NCBI RefSeq assembly: GCF_003024195.1
Contig: NZ_KZ679058.1
Span: 1-64,000 of the forward strand
Direction: 5' to 3'
Origin: Streptomyces dioscori
Lineage (GTDB): Bacteria > Actinomycetota > Actinomycetes > Streptomycetales > Streptomycetaceae
DNA length: 64,000 bases
Within the stretch, counting starts at the first letter, position 1. Every line of letters begins with the position of its first letter. Made by a program: the position numbers and the translations under genes. Positions 51,316-59,089 of the stretch are shown here, one piece after another. Below the pieces are notes generated by a model. The model was not told where the DNA came from. It worked only from the letters and a program-made list of their open reading frames with translations, and ran no database searches.

Positions 51316-51843
51316 GTGCTGGAAACATCCTTTCTTAATCTTTCTGATCGTGATGAGCCGGACGGGGCGGTGTCCGTACGGCGCGCCTGGGAAGTGCGGG
51401 AGAACGACACCGCCACGACGTGGTGCGACGTCCGGCTGAGCTTCGCCGACGGGGCCGGTGTCGACCTGCTCGCGGCGGTGTGCGAGGGGTGCGTCTGCAT
51501 CGAGGACGTACGGGCCCGGCCCGCGCTCTCCCTCGACGACCTGGCCGTGCTCGCCGACTGGATCGAGGGGCCGCTTCTTGAGGCGTGCGGGGGCGCGTCG
51601 GTGGTGGCGGGCGCCGTGGGTGGTGACGGGAGCCCCGACGCGCGGCACGCGCGCCCTGTGCTGCCGCGCGGTGTCGAGAGCCGGCGGCTGGTCGCGGGGG
51701 AGTATCTGGCGGCGCAGCGGGCGGGGCGGGATCCGGTGCTCGCGGTGATGTCCGCGACGGGGTACAGCCGGCGGCGGTCGCTCCGGTTGATCGCGGGGGC
51801 GCGCGATGCGGGGCTTTTGGCGCCGCGGCATGTTCGGCGTTGA
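51316..51843 (+). CDS. Hypothetical protein (DUF6214-like) with C-terminal helix-turn-helix-like segment
   Basis: A 175-residue protein, probably the Streptomyces DUF6214 family (recalled, moderate certainty). The N-terminal part (about residues 18-95) looks like a small alpha/beta domain with RRAWEVRENDTATTWCDVRL and SLDDLAVLADWIEGPLLEAC. The C-terminal 55 residues (LVAGEYLAAQRAGRDPVLAVM, then TGYSRRRSLRLIAGARDAGLL) read like a helix-turn-helix that links rows of filament or phage-repressor type proteins. GTG 51316 sits in an AT-richer stretch. It stands alone. A regulatory role is possible. Confidence 0.75.
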   Translation: MLETSFLNLSDRDEPDGAVSVRRAWEVRENDTATTWCDVRLSFADGAGVDLLAAVCEGCVCIEDVRARPALSLDDLAVLADWIEGPLLEACGGASVVAGAVGGDGSPDARHARPVLPRGVESRRLVAGEYLAAQRAGRDPVLAVMSATGYSRRRSLRLIAGARDAGLLAPRHVRR

Positions 51844-51899
51844 CGCCAACTGGTACGTCTGTGCCTGCGGCGGGGCTGTCGGTTGTGTGTCGGGTGCGG

Positions 51900-51985
51900 G
51901 TTCGTTGTGGCCGGCCGCGCAGTTCCCCGCGCCCCTTTGGGGCGCCCCTGCGGGGCGTTCCCCGCGGGGGCGTTTCCCGTAGCGG
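51900..51985. repeat. Streptomyces-type GC-rich intergenic repeat
   Basis: GGCCGCGCAGTTCCCCGCGCCCC followed by nested GGGGCGCCCCTGCGGGGCG and CCCCGCGGGG palindromes, between the convergent DUF6214-like and DUF305 genes. Same module as at 37936 and 49686. Confidence 0.8.
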
Positions 51986-52002
51986 CCCGCGAAGCGGATG
52001 CG

Positions 52003-52674
52003 TCACATCTCGCGCATCCTGCTGATCTCGCTCGTCTGTTGGGCGATCACGTCGTCGGCCATTTCGCCTATCTGGATGTTGTTGCCCTGGGAGAGGACGT
52101 CCGTGGCCATGGTGATCGCCCCGTTGTGGTGGGTGATCATCAGCTTCAGGAAGAGTTCGTCGAACGCCTTGCCCTTCGCCGCGCGCAGTGTCTTGAGCTG
52201 TGCGTCGGTCGCCATGCCCGGCATCACGTCGTGGTGGTGTTCCCCGGACCCCTTGTCGCTCTTCTTGTCGCCGCCGTGGTTCTTGAGCCACGCCTTCATC
52301 GTCTCGATCTCCGGCCCCTGTGAGGCGGCGATCCGCTCGGCGAGGCGCTTCACCGGCGTCGACGAGGCGTGCTTCGGGGCCAGTTCGGTCATCTCGATGG
52401 CCTGGGTGTGATGCTCGATCATCATCCGGGCGTAGTCGAGGTCCGCGGAGTTGGGGGTGTCGTCGTCGGAGCGCTGCTTCGCGGCGTCCTCGGCCGAGAG
52501 CGTCTCGGCGGCCTCTCCCGGTTTGCCGGGCGCGATCACCGAGGGGCCCGTGCCCGGCGCGGACTTGGCGTCGTCGTCGGAGCCCGTGCAGCCGCCCAGC
52601 GCGAGGACGGCAACCGTCACGGACGCCGTGATCAGACGGCGAAACGTACGGCGGGACATGCGGCGAGCGAGCAC
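52003..52674 (-). CDS. DUF305 lipoprotein
   Basis: A 223-residue secreted lipoprotein: an Arg-rich n-region, hydrophobic ITASVTVAVLALGG and lipobox LGGC (Cys about residue 27). The mature part is a DUF305 four-helix, ferritin-like fold with the paired His motifs MMIEHHTQAIEM and LMITHHNGAITMATDVL, plus a central GEHHHDVMPGM. DUF305 proteins have been linked to copper handling. GTG 52674 has AGGAGG 5 nt upstream. It is divergent from an LVIVD-repeat secreted protein, a pairing common in Streptomyces. Confidence 0.92.
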   Translation of the reverse strand: MLARRMSRRTFRRLITASVTVAVLALGGCTGSDDDAKSAPGTGPSVIAPGKPGEAAETLSAEDAAKQRSDDDTPNSADLDYARMMIEHHTQAIEMTELAPKHASSTPVKRLAERIAASQGPEIETMKAWLKNHGGDKKSDKGSGEHHHDVMPGMATDAQLKTLRAAKGKAFDELFLKLMITHHNGAITMATDVLSQGNNIQIGEMADDVIAQQTSEISRMREM

Positions 52675-52884
52675 AGTGACCTCCTGTGGCACATGAATCG
52701 ACCTACACCTGACGAGTGCGGACACCTTGTGAGTGTCGATGACCGTCCTAGCACGCTTCCGCACGCCAATGATCAAAAACATTCATTACGAATGCGTTGC
52801 CACCTGTTGATCTGTGCATGCTGAAGACGATACTGCGGTGGTACCTGAACCGTTCGACTTCGAACGGCCACTAGGGAGGACGCA
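52675..52884. promoter_or_regulatory. Divergent promoter region, DUF305 / LVIVD pair
   Basis: A 210-bp gap. The AT-rich stretch GATCAAAAACATTCATTACGAATGC (about 52772-52796) is conspicuous and likely contains promoter elements; no specific operator is identified. Confidence 0.5.
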
Positions 52885-54387
52885 GTGACCCTGTTGAACA
52901 ATCACCGAACGCGGCGCAGACGTCTGGGAGTTGCCGCCACCGCGGCCGGTCTGCTGGCCGCCCTGCTCACGGCAGGACCCGCGGTCGCGACCCCCGACCC
53001 CGGGGACGCTCCGGTGACTTCGGAGAAGGTCTCCAAGAGCGAGGCGGCCGAGGCCCGAGCGGCGATCGCGAACGGCGAGATACCCGGGCAGGACGAGATC
53101 GTCCACTCGGACAACATCCAGCACCTCGCGAACATCCCCAAGGACGCGTTGCCCGGCACCAACTCGGACCTCGCCTTCCAGGGCAAGTACGCGTTCGCCG
53201 GCAACTACGACGGCTTCCGCATCTTCGACATCAGCAACCCGAAGGCCCCGAAGACGGTCTCCCAGGTGCTCTGCCCGGGTTCGCAGAACGACATCACCGT
53301 CTCCGGCGACCTGCTCTTCCTGTCCACGGACTCCTCGCGCAGCGACAACTCGTGCAGCAGCACCACGCAGCCCGCGACCGAGAAGTCCTCCTGGGAGGGC
53401 ATGAAGGTCTTCGACATCAGCGACAAGAAGAACCCGAAGTACGTCGCCGCCGTCGAGACCGCCTGCGGCTCCCACACCCACACGCTGGTGCCGGAGCGCA
53501 AGAACGTCTACATCTACGTGTCCTCGTACTCGCCGAGCGCCACGTTCCCCGACTGCCAGCCGCCGCACGACGGCATCTCGATCATCAAGGTGCCGCGCAA
53601 GGCTCCCGAGAAGGCGGCGGTCGTCAACTTCCCCGTCCTGTTCCCCGGTGAGGGCGCGGACGGCGGCGGCAACCCCGGTGGTCCGACCAACCCGGGTGTC
53701 TCCAAGACCACCGGCTGCCACGACATCACCGTGCTGCCCTCCAAGGACCTCGCCGCGGGCGCCTGCATGGGTGACGGCATCCTGTTCTCCATCAAGGACC
53801 CGGAGAACCCGAAGATCATCGACCAGGTCCAGGACAACGTGAACTTCGCGTTCTGGCACTCGGCGAGCTTCAACCAGAAGGCGAACAAGGTCGTCTTCAC
53901 GGACGAGCTCGGCGGCGGCGGTGCGGCCACCTGCAACGAGACCGTGGGTCCGAACCGCGGAGCGGACGGCATCTACGACATCGTCGGCAAGGGCGACAAG
54001 CGCAAGCTCGTCTTCAAGAGCTACTTCAAGATCCCGCGCCACCAGGCCGACACCGAGAACTGCGTCGCCCACAACGGCTCGCTGATCCCGGTCAAGGGCA
54101 AGGACATCATGGTCCAGGCCTGGTACCAGGGCGGTATCTCCGTCTGGGACTTCACGAACTCCTCGAAGCCCAAGGAGATCGCCTTCTTCGAACGCGGTCC
54201 GCTGAGCACCACGACCATGGTCACCGGCGGCTCCTGGTCCGCGTACTACTACAACGGCTACATCTACTCGAACGACATCGCCAAGGGCTTCGACGTTCTG
54301 AAGATCAACGACCGTCGTACGGACCCGGCGAAGAAGAACCGGCTGGGCGAGCTGAACGTCCAGACGCAGCCGGACTACTTCGACTGA
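52885..54387 (+). CDS. Secreted LVIVD-repeat protein
   Basis: A 500-residue exported protein. A Sec-type or Tat-like signal (RTRRRRLGVAATAAGLLAAL, cleavage near AVA-TP at about residue 36) precedes a beta-propeller of LVIVD repeats such as FRIFDISNPKAPKTV, MKVFDISDKKNPKYV, ILFSIKDPENPKII and ISVWDFTNSSKPKEI. A Gly/Pro-rich loop (GEGADGGGNPGGPTNPGV) interrupts the middle. No catalytic role is known. The 3' end overlaps the convergent TetR gene by 13 bp. Pairing with a DUF305 lipoprotein suggests a joint envelope function, perhaps metal or redox related. Confidence 0.9.
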   Translation: MTLLNNHRTRRRRLGVAATAAGLLAALLTAGPAVATPDPGDAPVTSEKVSKSEAAEARAAIANGEIPGQDEIVHSDNIQHLANIPKDALPGTNSDLAFQGKYAFAGNYDGFRIFDISNPKAPKTVSQVLCPGSQNDITVSGDLLFLSTDSSRSDNSCSSTTQPATEKSSWEGMKVFDISDKKNPKYVAAVETACGSHTHTLVPERKNVYIYVSSYSPSATFPDCQPPHDGISIIKVPRKAPEKAAVVNFPVLFPGEGADGGGNPGGPTNPGVSKTTGCHDITVLPSKDLAAGACMGDGILFSIKDPENPKIIDQVQDNVNFAFWHSASFNQKANKVVFTDELGGGGAATCNETVGPNRGADGIYDIVGKGDKRKLVFKSYFKIPRHQADTENCVAHNGSLIPVKGKDIMVQAWYQGGISVWDFTNSSKPKEIAFFERGPLSTTTMVTGGSWSAYYYNGYIYSNDIAKGFDVLKINDRRTDPAKKNRLGELNVQTQPDYFD

Positions 54388-55100
54388 CCGGCCGCGTCCG
54401 TCTCCTGGTTCGCCACGCCACCGTGACCGCGGCCTTCCGCCGGCTCGCGGCTCCCGGGAGCGAAGAACCGTGAGAGGTCCTCGTGGTACGTCCCGCCGGG
54501 TGCTTCGGCGCCCGGCGGGGCACCCCGCTCCCAGTCCAGCCCGTACCGCCTGAACAGCTCGGCCCGCAGCACCGGCACCGGCATCGGGACCCCGGGCACC
54601 AGGGCCGCGTACACCGCGCCCATCAGCAGCGCCCGCAGCATCGGGTAGTCGGCGGCGGTGTCCGGTGAGCCGTAGCGGGACATGGTGTCGCTCAGCAGCT
54701 CAGCCAGCCGGCGCTGCTCCGGACACTGCTTGAAGCCCTCGCCCTGCAGGATGCCCGCCATGTGCTGGCGCATCACCACCGGATGGTCCCGGGCGAGGCC
54801 CAGGATCGCGTCGATGGCCCGCGCCATCCGCTCCTGCCCGTCCTCGGTGCGCGGCTCGCGCTCCAGCGCCTCGTCCAGCGTGCGGTGCATCAGCCGGTGC
54901 ACGGCGGACTGGACGAGCAGGCGCTTTCCGGGGAAGTAGTACGAGACGAGACCCCGGGCGGAGCCCGCGCGGTCGGCGATGTCGCCCAGCGTCGTGGCGT
55001 CGTATCCGCGCTCGCCGACGAGCTCCAGAGCCGCCTGCAGAAGCCTCTCGCGGGAACGTCGCCGCAACTCTTCATTGACCGATGCGCTGCGAGGGGACAT
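54375..55100 (-). CDS. TetR-family transcriptional regulator
   Basis: A 241-residue TetR protein with a helix-turn-helix at about residues 17-65 (RERLLQAALELVGERGYDATT, DIADRAGSARGLVSYYFPGK). The ligand domain is larger than usual, and a charged 25-residue tail (APGSREPAEGRGHGG) is added. It overlaps the LVIVD gene end by 13 bp. The palindrome at 55117-55135 is 17 bp upstream of its ATG, so it is probably autoregulated. No obvious target gene is divergent within 200 bp. Confidence 0.9.
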   Translation of the reverse strand: MSPRSASVNEELRRRSRERLLQAALELVGERGYDATTLGDIADRAGSARGLVSYYFPGKRLLVQSAVHRLMHRTLDEALEREPRTEDGQERMARAIDAILGLARDHPVVMRQHMAGILQGEGFKQCPEQRRLAELLSDTMSRYGSPDTAADYPMLRALLMGAVYAALVPGVPMPVPVLRAELFRRYGLDWERGAPPGAEAPGGTYHEDLSRFFAPGSREPAEGRGHGGVANQETDAAGQSK

Positions 55101-55116
55101 CCTATGTACTCCTGCG

Positions 55117-55135
55117 TTGACTGGCTGCCAGCCAA
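55117..55135. promoter_or_regulatory. Putative TetR autoregulatory operator
   Basis: TTGACTGGCTGCCAGCCAA is a 19-bp near-perfect palindrome (8 of 9 arm positions) 17 bp upstream of the TetR start and embedded in AT-richer DNA. Confidence 0.75.
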
Positions 55136-55301
55136 CTATACTCAGCGCGTCCGGGCCGGTCCCCTCGGGGATCACTTCCGGGCTGCCGTCCGTCCGGGGC
55201 GACGCGGGGGATCGTCCCGGGCGGTCGGTAAGGGAACGGCCTGCTCCGGGTTGTCGAAGCGGAGTCGTGGTCCGAGGGACAGGCGGCGGATCGGGTGCGG
55301 A

Positions 55302-56009
55302 TCAGCCGGGGACCAGGTCCAGCACCGGTCGCAGACCGTTCGGCCGGTCCGTCACCGGCAGATGGTCGACGAAGTGCACGCGGCACCCCAGAGCCGCCGC
55401 TCCGCCGTCCGCCAGCCGGTCGTCCCCGACCATCAGGGTGTCGCGCGGATCGGCCCCGAGCGCGTCGCAGGCGGTCGCGAAGAGCCTGGCGTCCGGCTTC
55501 TGGACACCGTGCTCGTACGACAGGACGTAGGCCCCCACGTACGCGTCGAGGCCGTGCTCGCGGAACACGGGCCGCAGATCCCAGCCGATGTTGCTGACCA
55601 CCCCGATCGCGACCCCGCGGTCGCGAAGCGTGTGCAGTACGTCGATCGCGTCGGCGTACGGACGCCAGGCCACCGGGTTCATGTGCCGGTCGTACAGCGC
55701 GTCGTACAACTCCTCGGCGGGCAGCGCCACCTGGCGGCAGGCCCCCGTGTACGCCGCCCGGTGCGCCTCGGCGCTCTCGTCGCGGACGCCCCACAGCGCG
55801 GTCAGCTCGGGCGGCACCGGACCGCTGTGCGGCGCTCCGCCGGGCAGCGCACCCGCCGCCTCCAGTTCCTTCGCCGTCCGGAGCAACTCCTGCTCCGGCA
55901 CGGACATCTCGGCGTCGGCCAGTACGGCGCGCAGCCAGGTCTCGGTGGATTCGATACGGAAGAGGGTCCCGGAGAAGTCGAACAACACGGCAGCCATGCG
56001 GGAGGACAT
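55302..56009 (-). CDS. HAD-superfamily hydrolase
   Basis: A 235-residue HAD phosphatase-like protein. Motif I reads LFDFSGTLF, so the second acidic residue (usual DxDGT) is Ser, as in a HAD subset. Motif II Ser is in GVVSNIGWD, motif III Lys in HGVQKPDARLF and motif IV in MVGDDRLADGGAAALG. A helical cap lies between about residues 18 and 110. ATG 56009 is used; ATG 55997 (MAAVLFDF) is also possible. It is leftward and stands between the TetR upstream region and the epoxide hydrolase. The substrate is not evident. Confidence 0.9.
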   Translation of the reverse strand: MSSRMAAVLFDFSGTLFRIESTETWLRAVLADAEMSVPEQELLRTAKELEAAGALPGGAPHSGPVPPELTALWGVRDESAEAHRAAYTGACRQVALPAEELYDALYDRHMNPVAWRPYADAIDVLHTLRDRGVAIGVVSNIGWDLRPVFREHGLDAYVGAYVLSYEHGVQKPDARLFATACDALGADPRDTLMVGDDRLADGGAAALGCRVHFVDHLPVTDRPNGLRPVLDLVPG

Positions 56010-56097
56010 ACCCGCACCGCGATCCGGGTATGTCGTCCCGCGGGCCTCCGCCCCTGGTCAGAGCGGTGCCGTTCCGGCAGCCGTTGCCGCCGGGCGC

Positions 56098-57333
56098 TCA
56101 GGGCCTGCGGCCCCGGAACGTGCGGCGCAGATCGCTCACCCAGGCGTCGGGGTTCTCCCACGGGATGAAGTGGCCGCCGTGGTCATGGGCGTTGACGTTG
56201 ACGTGGTTGAACCAGGCCGCCTGCGGGCCCGTCTCGAACGCCCGGACGCGTTCCTCGGCGGCGTGGACGCCGGGCGGGTTCTCGTACGTGACGAAGGTCA
56301 GGCCGACCGGGGCCTGCACGACCGGGGTGCGGTCGTGGGCCGGTGACCACGGGTGGCGGTTGGCGTTGGCGTAGTAACGCATCGACGTGGCGATGGAGTT
56401 GTTCACCCAGTAGATCGTGGCGTGGGTGAGCAGATCGTCCTTGGAGAAGACGGACTCGACGTCACCGCCGTTGTCGCTCCAGGAGTTCCACCGCTCCAGC
56501 AGCCAGGCGAGCAGTCCGGCGGGCGAGTCGCTCAGCCCGTGGGCCAGGGTGGCGCCGTCGAGCATGTGCACGGTGAGGTGGGACGCCGAGCGGTGGTCCA
56601 GCTCGACGACACGGGCGCGGACGTCGGCGGGCTGGTCGTCGGTGAGGGGCCGGTTCCGGGCGAAGTCCCAGGCGCGGGGGCCGGTGAAGAAGTCCAGCGG
56701 CAGCCCGGAGCCTATGTGGATGCCGTACAGCTCGTCGGCGTACTTGTGGCCGAGCTGGCTGCTGACGATCCCGCCGATGTCACAGCCCCCGGCGGCGTAC
56801 TTCTCGTAGCCCAGGGTCTCGGTCATCAGGGTGTGCCAGAGGTCGGAGACCTTCCAGAAGTTGACGTCCGGAAAGCCGGTGAGCGGGCCGGGGAAACCGA
56901 AGCCGGGCAGGGACGGCACGATGACGTCGAACGCGTCGGCGGGGTCACCGCCGGACGCGGCCGGGTCGGCGAGCGGCCCGATCACCTTCGACCAGTGCCA
57001 GAACGTCCACGGCCAGCCATGGGTGAGGATCAGCGGGACCGGGCGGGGGCCGCGGCCCGCCTTGCGCATGAAGTGCACCGGGACACCGGAGACGTCCACG
57101 CGGTAGTGCTCGTGGACGTTGATGGCTGCCTCGGCCCTGCGCCAGTCGTAGCCGTCCCGCCAGTGGTCGACCAGCTCACCGAGATAGCCGGCCGGGACGC
57201 CGTACGACCAGTCGTCGTTCCCCTCGTCCAGTGGCGGACGGGTCGCCGCGAGACGGACGCGCAGATCGTCGAGTACCGCGTCGGGCACGTGGATCGGGGT
57301 GGGCTCCAGGGGGAAGTCGTGCGAAGTGGTCAT
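56098..57333 (-). CDS. Epoxide hydrolase (alpha/beta hydrolase with EHN domain)
   Basis: A 411-residue juvenile-hormone/microsomal-type epoxide hydrolase. The N-terminal EHN domain (about residues 8-115) contains VPDAVLDDLRVRLAATR and GYLGELVDHWRDGYDWRRAE. The alpha/beta core shows the oxyanion HGWPWTFW, the nucleophile Asp in GGCDIGGIVSSQLG and the C-terminal base His in HDHGGHFIPWENPD. It hydrolyses an epoxide to a diol. It is in the same leftward direction as the preceding Lrp gene with a 69-bp gap. The natural substrate is unknown. Confidence 0.93.
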   Translation of the reverse strand: MTTSHDFPLEPTPIHVPDAVLDDLRVRLAATRPPLDEGNDDWSYGVPAGYLGELVDHWRDGYDWRRAEAAINVHEHYRVDVSGVPVHFMRKAGRGPRPVPLILTHGWPWTFWHWSKVIGPLADPAASGGDPADAFDVIVPSLPGFGFPGPLTGFPDVNFWKVSDLWHTLMTETLGYEKYAAGGCDIGGIVSSQLGHKYADELYGIHIGSGLPLDFFTGPRAWDFARNRPLTDDQPADVRARVVELDHRSASHLTVHMLDGATLAHGLSDSPAGLLAWLLERWNSWSDNGGDVESVFSKDDLLTHATIYWVNNSIATSMRYYANANRHPWSPAHDRTPVVQAPVGLTFVTYENPPGVHAAEERVRAFETGPQAAWFNHVNVNAHDHGGHFIPWENPDAWVSDLRRTFRGRRP

Positions 57334-57402
57334 GGCATGCGTCCTATGCGTCCTATGGGTCGGCGAGGTCGGTCGGGCGGCCCGCACGTTCCCGGTGCGC
57401 TC

Positions 57403-57867
57403 CTACTCGGCTGGCGGCAGCGGGCCGAGGACCGGGTTGGTCAGATGCTGGTAGATGATCGAGGTGCGGAAGGCGATGATCTCGCGGCGGTTGGTGAACT
57501 GGTCCAGGAGAAAGGCGTGCAGGTGGTCGATGTCCTGGGCCGTGACATGGACGAGGAAGTCGTCGCTCCCCGCCATCGTGTACACGGAGACGACCTCCGG
57601 CAGTTGGGTCACCGACTGCTCGAACGCGGTGACGACATCGCGGCGCAGGGGGCGTACCTGGGTGAACACCATGGCCTGCACCGAGCGGTTGAGGGCCTTG
57701 AAGGAGACCTCGGCCCGGTAGCCCTGGATGATGCCGCGCCGCTGCAGGAGCCTCGTGCGTTCCAGACAGGTGGAGGGGGCGATGCCGAGTTTCGCGGCGA
57801 GGGCGCGGTTCGACTGCCGACCGTCGGCCTGCAGTTCGCGCACGATCGCCGAATCAAGTTCGTCCAC
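57403..57867 (-). CDS. Lrp/AsnC-family transcriptional regulator
   Basis: A 154-residue Lrp/AsnC protein with an N-terminal winged helix-turn-helix (about residues 2-60, LDSAIVRELQADGRQSNRALAAKLGIAPSTCLERTRLL over helices 1-3) and a RAM domain with YTMAGSDDFLVHVTAQD (about residues 96-112). GTG 57867. It is divergent from an amino-acid dehydrogenase gene with the palindrome CACCGAATTTGATTCGGTG between them, a standard arrangement for control of that enzyme by a branched-chain or aromatic amino acid. Confidence 0.93.
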   Translation of the reverse strand: MDELDSAIVRELQADGRQSNRALAAKLGIAPSTCLERTRLLQRRGIIQGYRAEVSFKALNRSVQAMVFTQVRPLRRDVVTAFEQSVTQLPEVVSVYTMAGSDDFLVHVTAQDIDHLHAFLLDQFTNRREIIAFRTSIIYQHLTNPVLGPLPPAE

Positions 57868-57887
57868 GGCTTCCTCCCCTGCCCGAA

Positions 57888-57906
57888 CACCGAATTTGAT
57901 TCGGTG
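57888..57906. promoter_or_regulatory. Lrp-type operator
   Basis: CACCGAAT-TTG-ATTCGGTG, perfect 8-bp arms with a 3-bp centre, between the Lrp gene start (57867) and the dehydrogenase start (57947). Confidence 0.85.
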
Positions 57907-57946
57907 CGACTCCCGGTGGTCCGCGCATCAGCCTAGCTTCGGCGCC

Positions 57947-59089
57947 ATGAGTCGAGCATTCGCACACGAAGAGGTCGTTGTCCGCCGCGGACGCCGCTCC
58001 GGCCTGCCGTTGATCGTCGCCGTCCATTCCCGCGCGCTGGGACCGGCGGCCGGTGGCTGCCGCATGCGCCGCTACGACACCTGGCAGGACGGACTGACCG
58101 ACGCGCTGCGCCTGTCGGAGGCGATGACGTACAAGTCGGCGGTGGCCGGTCTGGACTTCGGGGGCGGCAAGAGCGTGATCGCCCTGGACCGGGACACCGA
58201 CGTCACCCCGGAGCTGCGGGAAGCCGCGCTGGAGGACCTGGGCGAGCTGATCGCCTCCTTCGACGGCTCCTACCGCACAGGACCTGACATCGGCACCGGC
58301 CCCGAGGACATGGTGGTCCTGCGGCGCTTCTCGCCGTACGCGTACTGCGCGCCCGAGGAGCACGGCGGCACCGGGGACTCCGGCGGGCCCACCGCCACCG
58401 GTGTCCTGGCCGCTCTGCGGGCCGGCGCCCGCCACGTCTTCGGCGACGCCTCCTGCACCGGCAAGGTGGTCGTCGTCAGCGGGTTCGGGTCGGTCGGCAG
58501 CCGGGTCGCGGCCGGTCTGGCCGCGGAAGGGGCGCACGTCGTGGTGTCGGACGTGGACCACTCCCGCAAGGAGGCCGCGCTGGCGAGCGGGTACGGCTGG
58601 GTGGAGCCCGGCCGGGCTCTGTCGGCTCCGGCCGACATCCTCGTCCCGGCCGCCGTGGGCGGGGTGTTCGACGCGGAGAGCGTGGACCGGCTCACCGCGC
58701 CGCTGGTCGTCGGACCGGCCAACAACCAGCTCGCCGACGAGTCGATCGCCGACACCCTCGCGGAACGCGGCATCGTCTGGGTGCCGGACTACGTGGCAGG
58801 CGCCGGAGGGGTCGCGTACACGCTCAGCCGGGAGTCGGAGGGCTACAGCCACGAGGCCGCCCTGGAACGGGTGGAGGGCATCGGTGACACCGTCGGACAC
58901 CTCCTCGGCCTCGCGCGCACCACCGGAGTCACCCCGCTGAGGGCGGCCCGGCAGCTGGCGGACCGCCGCCTCACCGCTGCCGCCTCCCCGGCAGAGGCAG
59001 TGGCAGAGGCGGCGATCAGGACAGAGACAGAGGCACGGGCGGCGGTGGGGGCAGAGGCGGCGACCGCCCGGCCGCTCAGCCGATCGTGA
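57947..59089 (+). CDS. Glu/Leu/Phe/Val-type amino acid dehydrogenase
   Basis: A 380-residue NAD-dependent amino-acid dehydrogenase. The substrate side includes AAGGCRMRRYDTWQDGL and EAMTYKSAVAGLDFGGGKSVI, with the catalytic Lys in the Gly-rich GGGK segment (about residue 74). The NAD domain shows VVSGFGSVGSRVAAGLA (about residue 180), then GPANNQLADESI. It oxidatively deaminates a hydrophobic amino acid to a keto acid and NH3. It diverges from the main Streptomyces valine dehydrogenase at its N-terminus (recalled), so it may be a second isoform. It is divergent from an Lrp regulator. The C-terminal 30 residues are repeats of Ala/Glu/Arg, and the end overlaps the VWA gene by 14 bp. Confidence 0.9.
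   Translation: MSRAFAHEEVVVRRGRRSGLPLIVAVHSRALGPAAGGCRMRRYDTWQDGLTDALRLSEAMTYKSAVAGLDFGGGKSVIALDRDTDVTPELREAALEDLGELIASFDGSYRTGPDIGTGPEDMVVLRRFSPYAYCAPEEHGGTGDSGGPTATGVLAALRAGARHVFGDASCTGKVVVVSGFGSVGSRVAAGLAAEGAHVVVSDVDHSRKEAALASGYGWVEPGRALSAPADILVPAAVGGVFDAESVDRLTAPLVVGPANNQLADESIADTLAERGIVWVPDYVAGAGGVAYTLSRESEGYSHEAALERVEGIGDTVGHLLGLARTTGVTPLRAARQLADRRLTAAASPAEAVAEAAIRTETEARAAVGAEAATARPLSRS

Noticed and set aside
49061..51328. A 755-codon frame antisense to arsR and in a wrong frame to the second ferredoxin reductase
   Set aside because: Only the short stretch at 49601-49663 resembles a real protein and is reported as a permease fossil; the rest is a shadow.
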